From the NCBI GenBank assembly GCA_006503535.1, contig QYRS01000004.1, positions 2,790,001 through 2,854,000 on the forward strand: a DNA stretch of 64,000 nucleotides. The letters run 5' to 3'. The notes beneath the pieces are model-generated. The model was not told the DNA's origin. It searched no databases and was given only the letters and a program-made list of their open reading frames with translations. The position numbers and the translations under genes are program-made. Numbering within the stretch: the first letter of the stretch is position 1; each line of letters opens with the position of its first letter. Shown here piece after piece: positions 57,138 through 64,000 of the stretch. Origin of the DNA: Arthrinium phaeospermum. Its lineage: Eukaryota > Ascomycota > Sordariomycetes > Amphisphaeriales > Apiosporaceae.

Positions 57138-58284
57138 CTTGGGAGGCGGGATGACGGGATGGGGAAAATGACTCGGCACCCCAGAAAACAAACTTGGACT
57201 AGCAGAAGAAGCGAGGGAGGCGCCGAAATAAGTCGTGATGCGGAAAATCTACCCAAGGGGCGCAACTGATCTACAGGGCAGACCCAAAAGTCAGATCATC
57301 CCAGTACAGCAATCTCAGGTCGCATAGAAAAAAGTAATATGACGTTCGGTCGACTGAATATTCATCAATACAATAAGTGTATGTCTTTGGCCGATAATGG
57401 CAATCTCCCGCCATGCAAGCTATTGCTCGAACGGGCTTTTCAGCAGCCAAGCCCCTTACGCAATGATAACGCAGTAGGCCATCGCAATCTTGCCGGGGGC
57501 GTTCCTCCGAGTATAGACAGATGGAACCTTATGTGTACAATGGCAGGTGAGAATAAGGTCAAGCGGGCTATCCCAGGTGCTTGGGTTCCCCTGCAGGCTG
57601 TATGGCTTGTCACCCTGTTACGTCTCCCTGAGAGCTCGGCGCCGTCCCGAAACTTGGCGTCCTTTTCCAGATCTGCCGGCACCGCTTCACCAGAGATCTG
57701 GTCGAAAGGGGCATAGTCATAACAGTTCAAGTATCGGGAGAAAAAAGCAGGCATCAATTACGAACACCCCCTGTAGTCAGCTAGTATGGTACTTGAGCTA
57801 GTGCCCGCTCTCTTGATTCCCAAGCGATTTCTGTCAGCCGCTAGAGCATCCGCAGGTACCACATCTTCTAGTAACCTAGCCCCTATTCCGACCTAAAACC
57901 AACAAGGATAGCACGGCGCGGTTTAGCGTATTCGCGACGGCTTGGATCTAAGTAACAGCACAACTCCGCTAAGAGAAGAAGTAAGTAATCGTGGATGTAT
58001 TGACGTATACGGTAGCATTTGAATCTTCATACGGGGTCGTTAGCCTCAGATCCGTTCCTCAGACCAGCTCAGCTCGAGATGTCGATCACTTCATAACCGC
58101 TCCACGAACCCCCATTTTTCGGATCGTGGTTCTCCATTAACTCTATCAAGCACGTTCGCTACTATACTTCTTCTTCGTACTATCCGAGACACGAATTTCT
58201 TTGAAGACTCTTCATCGCATCCCCACAACCTTGACCCCCTCCTGATACCCTCTCTAGACCCAGATCCACCTACTCACAATCACG
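57138..58284. other. Divergent intergenic region
   Basis: 1.15 kb between the CYP52-like gene and the small secreted protein gene; it should hold both promoters. No gene seen. Confidence 0.5.
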
Positions 58285-58782
58285 ATGCGTCCCAGCACTA
58301 TCCTCTTCACTTTCGCGACAGCGGCCTCCAGTCTGCCTCTGCTCGGGCTGGAGAAGGTCACCGAGAGCCTCGCGCTCGACAAGGTGGTCAAGGAAGCCGG
58401 TGGGGTCGTCAAGGAGGTCGGGCAGCTGGGTGGAGGCGGCGGCCTCGTCAACCTGTCTCCCAACGTGAGCCCCAAGCTCGGGGTCAGCAACGACGGCTCC
58501 TGCACGGGCGTCGGTGTCTCTGCCTGCGACCCCATCAACGTGGACGGCACCCAGAACTCCAACAACCAGAACAACAACAAGGAGCAGCAGGCCTCGCCCA
58601 CCGCGACCCCCCAGGGTCAAGGTCAAAGCGGCAGCGGTGGTGCTGGTGGTGGTCTGATCAATGTCGCCCCCGTCATCTCGCCGGACGTGGATGTGTCCAA
58701 TGATAACAGCTGCACCGGCATCGGCATCTCCGTCTGCGATCCCATCAACGTCGGAGGAACACAGAACTCCCACAACTCCTAG
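58285..58782 (+). CDS. Small secreted protein with duplicated module
   Basis: A single exon of 165 codons. The N-terminus (MRPSTILFTFATAASSLPLL) looks like a signal peptide. Two near-identical modules follow, at about residues 54-94 and 124-165. Each has a Gly run, GL(V/I)N(L/V)(S/A)P, then VSND(G/N)SCTG(V/I)G(V/I)S(A/V)CDPINV(D/G)GTQNS. Each module has two Cys nine residues apart that could form a disulfide. The linker is Asn/Gln/Gly-rich (NSNNQNNNKEQQ). Short beta-prone repeats with paired Cys suggest a cell-wall or surface protein, or an effector candidate. I do not recognise a named family. Confidence 0.8.
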   Translation: MRPSTILFTFATAASSLPLLGLEKVTESLALDKVVKEAGGVVKEVGQLGGGGGLVNLSPNVSPKLGVSNDGSCTGVGVSACDPINVDGTQNSNNQNNNKEQQASPTATPQGQGQSGSGGAGGGLINVAPVISPDVDVSNDNSCTGIGISVCDPINVGGTQNSHNS

Positions 58783-59649
58783 AAAAAGGGGTCTAGACCT
58801 ATCATCATCCTTTGAAGCTGGATCATTTTGCAACCTCTGCCGTTACTGTATTACACTTAGTTGGCGGGCGGCGTAGGCACCTGTTTATTTTCACTTCTCA
58901 GTGACAGCGAAGGACATGGTTCTTTCAGTCATACGATATCGCCTCTTCCTCCGAGACATACGGGGGCGATTTTGTGCTTTTCTTAGATCAAGTCAGAACT
59001 GTAATGCTTCAATTCATTTATTTCGGCACCATCTTTCCGTTACATGCCGCCGACTTTGGGATTTGTGTCCTTGTCAGCCAGACAGGGTGTTAATGTGACA
59101 TAACGTTGACTTCATAAAAATGTCTTTGGAATGTGGATGCATCATGTAGGTTGGGAAGATATATCCAAGTGTGCTTCGTTTGCTTTGAGCAGTACTGACT
59201 TTTGCGATGTGCATGTTCCTGCGCGTGTCACAATTGCAGTCTGCAGATTGTATTCACGTACGCCGCAAGACCCTGCAGATCAATGAATGTGATGATCTTG
59301 GAAGTTTGAAGATTAGGTATTTATGACCGGGATTTCGTAAAAACCGTAACTAAAAAGTAACTAATGAAATGTCTCAAAACCCGCGTTGAAGATTCCAGAC
59401 TCGTACAAGCGAAGCGAACATGTCCAATGCCCCATGCTAAAAGAAACTCAATTGTGCCCCCCTTTCCCGAGAAAATGCAATATGTGAAGTGATGTGGGTT
59501 ACCGAAACAAAGCAAACTCAAACTGACGCCACATCATAAACCAACGGGTCTGATGTTTCTGATCCCCTGAAAATCCCAAAAGCTGGAAGAGAAGATCTCA
59601 ATTATCCTGCAGTATAATCGTACTATGCACACGCCTCTCCGCAGTGTCT
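58783..59649. other. Convergent 3' intergenic region
   Basis: 867 bp between the small secreted gene and the second P450. No supportable gene or repeat. Confidence 0.5.
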
Positions 59650-61341
59650 CTATATGGCCGTTACCTTGACGGCGACACCATCTCGGGGTCGGAGTACCAC
59701 TAAAGAGCGCGAAAATTAGACTTTTGGATCTCAAACTGAGGCAGGGGGGGGGGTGTGGGGAATCAACTTACGCCTCCACATCTTGAGAGACTCGGGGTCC
59801 TCCACGTTCACGTCGCGCTTGAACTCGTACATGCTGAGCACGCAGCAGAGGAGGATCTTCATCTCCGTTTCGGCGAACTTGCGGCCGATGCAGCCGCGAG
59901 GGCCTTGCAGGAAGGTCATGTAGGCATTGGGGGTGCACGACTTGGGGAGGTCGTCCCATCGGTCCGGGTCGAACTCGTTGGCCGTCTTGCCCCAGTATTC
60001 GGGCATGCGGTTGATGGTGTTGGCCAGCACGTAGAGGGTGGTACCGGCCGGGACCTTGTAGCCAGCCAGGACGTCGTCCGCGATGGCCTCTCGTACCGTC
60101 ATGGGGATAGGAGGGATGTAACGGAGAGACTCGCGGCACACGTTGTCCAGGTAATGCAGCTTGTCAGCGTCGGCATTGATGATTTGCTCAGGGTCGAAGC
60201 GGGTCTGCTTGTCGAAGAGGAAGGGCATGTGATCCTTGATCTCCTCGCGCAGACGCGACTGGATGACGGGGTGGGTAGAGAGGAGGTGAATGGTCCAGGC
60301 GACGCCCGTAGCAGTCGTATCGTGGCCAGCGCCCAAGAACGTCATGATTTGGTCGCGCATGGTTTCAAAAGACAAGCCAGTCTCGCCCAAATCCTTGAGC
60401 TTCTTGTTATCTCTGGCAATGAGAGACAGGATATCCTTGCCACCGGTGTTGTTCTCGGCCTGCTCCATTTTCTCTGTGACGATTTCGGTAGCCTTGTCCA
60501 GAATGATGTTGCGAGACGTCTGGACATCCTGGTTCATCTTGGAAGGAATGGCTTTGCTGGCCGGGATGAAGGCTTGCAGACCGTGCATGATGCGGGAGCC
60601 AATGTCGAAGGCGAAGACGAGACGGTAGGCCTCGCGAATGGGAGTCTCGGGATGCTCGAGAGAGTTGATCTCGTATCCGAAGCCGGCCTTGCCAATCATG
60701 TCGAGGGTGGTCCTGTTGAGCCACTCGAGAACTTCAATCGACTTGGTGGTGACGCCCTCGGCTGTCATCTCGTCCCTCCAGCATTTTGCGAGAAGGAGCG
60801 ACTTCTCCCAGAAGACGGGGGTGAGGGCACGGATGGACTGGATGGAGAAACCGGGCGCCAATGACTTGCGCTGGTGGATGTGCTCCGCGCCCTCCGCCAG
60901 CAGAACTCCTTCGCCGAGAATGCGAACCATCCAGAGCTTCGCACGCAGAGGCTTGGGGTAGTTGTAGGGGTTTCGGACGGTCATGTGCTTCAGCGCGTCA
61001 TCGTCGGCAACGGAGAGACGCTCAGAGCCGAAGGGAAAGAAGTAACGGATCATAGGACCGTGGATGGCATGCCATCTTCGCTGCGGCACACCGCACTCTT
61101 CGGTGATGATGCTGACGAACTGGCCCCAGAGAGGGAAGCCGGTGACGGTAGGCACATGCCTCAGCTCGGAAATGTAGAAGGGGTATATCCAACTGGCCCA
61201 GATGACGGCGTACAGAGGGATGACGGCCGCGCAGGCTTTGGCGACAGTGGAAACGACTGGGAGCTCGGCATGCTTAGCCCACGCAAACGAGGCAGCTCCA
61301 GCAGCTACCACGACGGTGTTCAATGTGACTTTAGACGCCAT
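59650..61341 (-). CDS. Cytochrome P450 (second)
   Basis: Exons 61341-59772 and 59699-59650 encode 539 aa. The last exon is only 50 nt and supplies LRPRDGVAVKVTAI, the normal last beta strand of P450s, which supports the join. N-terminal hydrophobic segments lie at about 8-20 and 33-55. Signatures: I-helix FLGAGHDTTATG (about 336), ESLRYIPPIP, FDPDRW, heme loop LQGPRGCIG (Cys about 483). The overall pattern resembles fungal CYP3/CYP5-clan enzymes more than CYP52. The substrate is unknown. The 72-nt intron carries a run of ten C on the coding strand; reading through it would replace the last strand with RKLIPHTPPPASV. Confidence 0.93.
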
Positions 61342-63077
61342 GGTGATGCCTTGACTTGGAACAGAAGTGTCAGGAACAGTAGGTTATACGAGACAAAAAC
61401 AGAGGGTAGGATGGGAGGGAAAGTGAAGCAAGTCCGTGAGTGTTTATATCTATTGCTGGGTGAGCAGTGGAAATGCTTATGATGTTTACAGCCAAGACTG
61501 GGACTGATCGGCAAGAAACCAGTTTTATACCTAAAGCACGACAGACAGACCTGTCAGTCAGATGTCCATCCATAATCTCTCCTCCCTCCTTCCGAACCCG
61601 AGTGTCGCGCAGGCAAAAGAAGCCAAGGGTATTGGAGGCTCCACCGGAACCTGAACTTTGCATCATGAAAATACTCACCACGACGCGATAGCCTTCGGGC
61701 GGTGGCCTGATCAGCTGTGACTGGCCAGCCAGGAGAAGGGACACCAAAGTAGCAAAGTTCCGGTGCTATACGAGCACTTGACTGGCCGCCCCCTTGTGAT
61801 GACGATCTTTACGGGTAGTGCTCTAGAACGACGAAATCTCAGACATCACAAATTGGGAAGACCATCTGTGCTGCAGGGCAAACGTACGATTTACCATGGA
61901 AAATCTCAGGCAAGGAAGCCCCTGCCAATCACCTCCCCCCTTCGGGACGTGGAACAGGTGCGCCATTGTCAGCAAGGAAAATTGAACAGGTAGGGGGTAC
62001 CCAGGCTACCCGAGACCCACCCCTAAGCATCTAGTACCAAAAAGCAAAGAACAATGTACTACTTCCGCGTCTACCTACATCTCTAACAGCCCACTATCAC
62101 AACCATTGATTGAATTTTCAACGGTACGGCTGTGACGTCAAAGTTGACGATGCCATACATGCGGTGCACTCTGAGTTGGGCTTGCTATAATCTCGGCGTA
62201 ATTATGCTTAGGACGGCAGTTGTAAGAACTAGAGGGCGTTAGCAGGACTGAAGGCTACCAAAGCCACTGATGCTTAAGCGGCGGGAAGATTGTGGTGTAG
62301 TAGGTGACTCGGAGTGTGCTCTGCAAGTATGGAGAAACTGAAAAACGCCTTTACGGTTTGGGACTATACTCGAGCTGAGGTTGGGATCGGCAGCTAAACA
62401 GTGTCTTGGTAATAAGTAGGTTAGAGATTAGCCTACCCGACAAGTTACCGCGAGTCCCAATTGAGTGGTTTCGCACCAGGGTCGGTGACTTCGTAGCCGT
62501 TCCGGCTAGATGCCCGCCAATGGGACAAGAGATCGGCGATTATCTCGAGCTGAATCACCCCTGTTATTGCGAGCAGACACACGTTTGCCTACCCATCAGC
62601 CTGCGGGTGGAGATATCGTCAACACAAAAACCATGTACGAATCATTGCATAGGCGGCACCTCCACATGGCCCCTCTAAACAGCACTATTGTACGCATGCG
62701 GAAATTTCACCAAGCACCTGCATCTCGACCTAACCGTCAGAAGACTGACACGACCGCTCGGAGAGGAAGGAGATCGGCATGGCGACTGGCGACGCCATCT
62801 ACGCGATCGGGCAGCGGCAGCTAGCCGACGAAGCGAAAGGGCCCTTCACAGTATGCCACTTGAGCGCGCGAGCAGACATCTGAGACTCTTGCGTTAGGAC
62901 ATGCAAACTCACGGACTCTTGATACCCGGTGGCCTGAGAAGTACATATATCTATTCCGCGCTCCTCGTACGATTATTTGAGACCTCCCATAAGTCGTCCT
63001 CATCCCTCATCCCGTTGACACTCCTCTCAGAGCCGGGCACCTTTTCTTATACTGCATCACTTGATTATTGCTTCATC
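61342..63077. other. Divergent intergenic region, 1.7 kb
   Basis: Between the minus-strand P450 and the plus-strand elongase; it should hold both promoters. Only short frames; no gene, RNA or repeat recognised. Confidence 0.5.
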
Positions 63078-64000
63078 ATGTCTATGGAAAGCTCTTTCCC
63101 CCTCGCCAAGTCGGGTGTCATCCCGCTGGCGCCTTGGAAGGCCTTTGACCATGTATACACCTCGGTCATGGGCTACCGGGCAGAAGAGTTCCGCTTCGTC
63201 GAGGGCAAGACGGCCTTTTCGACCTGGCCTGAAGTCTTGGGCATGATCGTCCTCTATGTCACAGTCGTCTTCGGCGGACGCGAGTTCATGCGCAACCGCC
63301 AACCACTCAAACTGAACGGCCTCTTCAAAATCCACAACCTGTTCCTGACCCTGCTGAGCGGTGGTCTCCTTGTCCTTTTCATGGAGCAGCTGGTTCCTCA
63401 ACTCTGGAGGGACGGCTTGTACGAGAACATCTGCGGTGCGGATGGCTGGACCAAGCCTCTCGTCACCCTTTACTACGTAAGTCTTCCAACGAGATATCGG
63501 GACTATTTAGTGAGGCACATGGCTAACGGGGTGAAACGCTCGACAGTTGAACTACATTACGAAATACATTGAGCTTATCGACACCGTTTTCTTGATGGTT
63601 AAGAAGAAGCCGCTCACGTTCCTTCACACCTACCACCACCCGGCGACCGCCCTTCTCTGCTTTACCCAGCTCACCGGTAACACATCCGTCTCCTGGGTCC
63701 CCATCACCCTGAACCTGACAGTTCACGTGGTGATGTACTGGTACTACTTCCAGAGTGCTCGTGGCATCAAGGTCTCGTGGAAGGAGTGGATCACCAGACT
63801 CCAGATTGCGCAATTCGTTATCGACCTTGGTAAGTGGCTTGACGGGAAGTCTTCCAGTCCATGTATAACAAATGCTAATTGGGTGCCCTAGGTTTCATCT
63901 ACTTTGCCTGCTGGGACTACTACGCTAGTGCCCACGCCCCGTGGCTGCCCCATGTCGGCCGCTGCGCCGGCAAGCCCTTGGCCGCTTGGATGGGATGCGT
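63078..64000 (+). CDS. ELO-family fatty acid elongase, 3' end missing
   Basis: Exons 63078-63476, 63547-63829 and 63892 onward; the gene runs off the right edge, so only about 263 codons are visible. Start at ATG 63078 ([11 protein letters not shown]). Intron 1 (70 nt) is phase 0 and intron 2 (62 nt) phase 1; both keep frame. The ELO signature HTYHH (about residues 159-163) is present, preceded by the conserved [15 protein letters not shown] and followed by [10 protein letters not shown]. Several membrane helices are evident. ELO proteins carry out the condensation step of long-chain fatty acid elongation in the ER; the family includes yeast Elo2/Elo3 for very-long-chain and sphingolipid fatty acids. 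Chain-length preference cannot be judged. Confidence 0.93.

Noticed and set aside
59755..60864. A 369-codon plus-strand open frame over the second P450
   Set aside because: Antisense to a complete P450 with all signature motifs; no independent support.

Overview
This window is nuclear DNA of a filamentous ascomycete, most likely a Sordariomycete. Genes lie on both strands. They are split by short introns, mostly 53-85 nt, with GTAAGT-like donors and CTAAC/CTGAC branch sites close to the acceptor. The recognisable proteins are typical of moulds: a Cep57-domain spindle pole body protein, CYP52-like and other P450s, MCT-like and SV2-like transporters, an ELO elongase and an RCR-type membrane protein. 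I see no rRNA, tRNA, CRISPR array or intact transposon. All splice sites below were placed by eye from consensus sequence and frame continuity.

Layout. 1-12,232: no gene I can support, only a few inverted repeats. 12.2-20.3 kb: a divergent pair of orphan genes, a 595-aa protein with a retropepsin-like DTGA motif (minus) and a 1,731-aa protein with a possible OTU-like cysteine-protease C-terminus (plus). The second gene carries a striking tandem array of 60-nt exons and 57-nt introns. 20.6-24.9 kb: an MDR oxidoreductase and a membrane-anchored M28 glutamate-carboxypeptidase-like protein. 25.7-32.7 kb: an MCT-like MFS transporter, a DUF2306-type membrane protein and an SV2/SVOP-like MFS transporter. 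33.6-45.1 kb is the conserved core: a PPC89-like spindle pole body protein, a small Cys-rich protein, cytosolic alanyl-tRNA synthetase with a possible mitochondrial upstream extension, a nuclear-looking protein of unknown function, and an RCR-like protein. 47.3-55.3 kb is sparser: a 763-aa orphan membrane protein, an Ala-rich secreted protein with repeated Lys-Arg sites that looks Kex2-processed, and a zinc-knuckle protein. 55.5-64.0 kb: a CYP52-like P450, a small secreted protein built from a duplicated module, a second P450, and the 5' part of an ELO fatty acid elongase cut by the right edge.

The genes do not form an evident single pathway or a recognisable secondary-metabolite cluster. The right end has a loose lipid theme (CYP52-like hydroxylase, second P450, elongase). 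The most unusual items are the in-frame exon-intron tandem array (about 19.0-19.4 kb), the Kex2-repeat protein (51.1-52.3 kb), and the possible dual-start alanyl-tRNA synthetase (39.2-42.8 kb).
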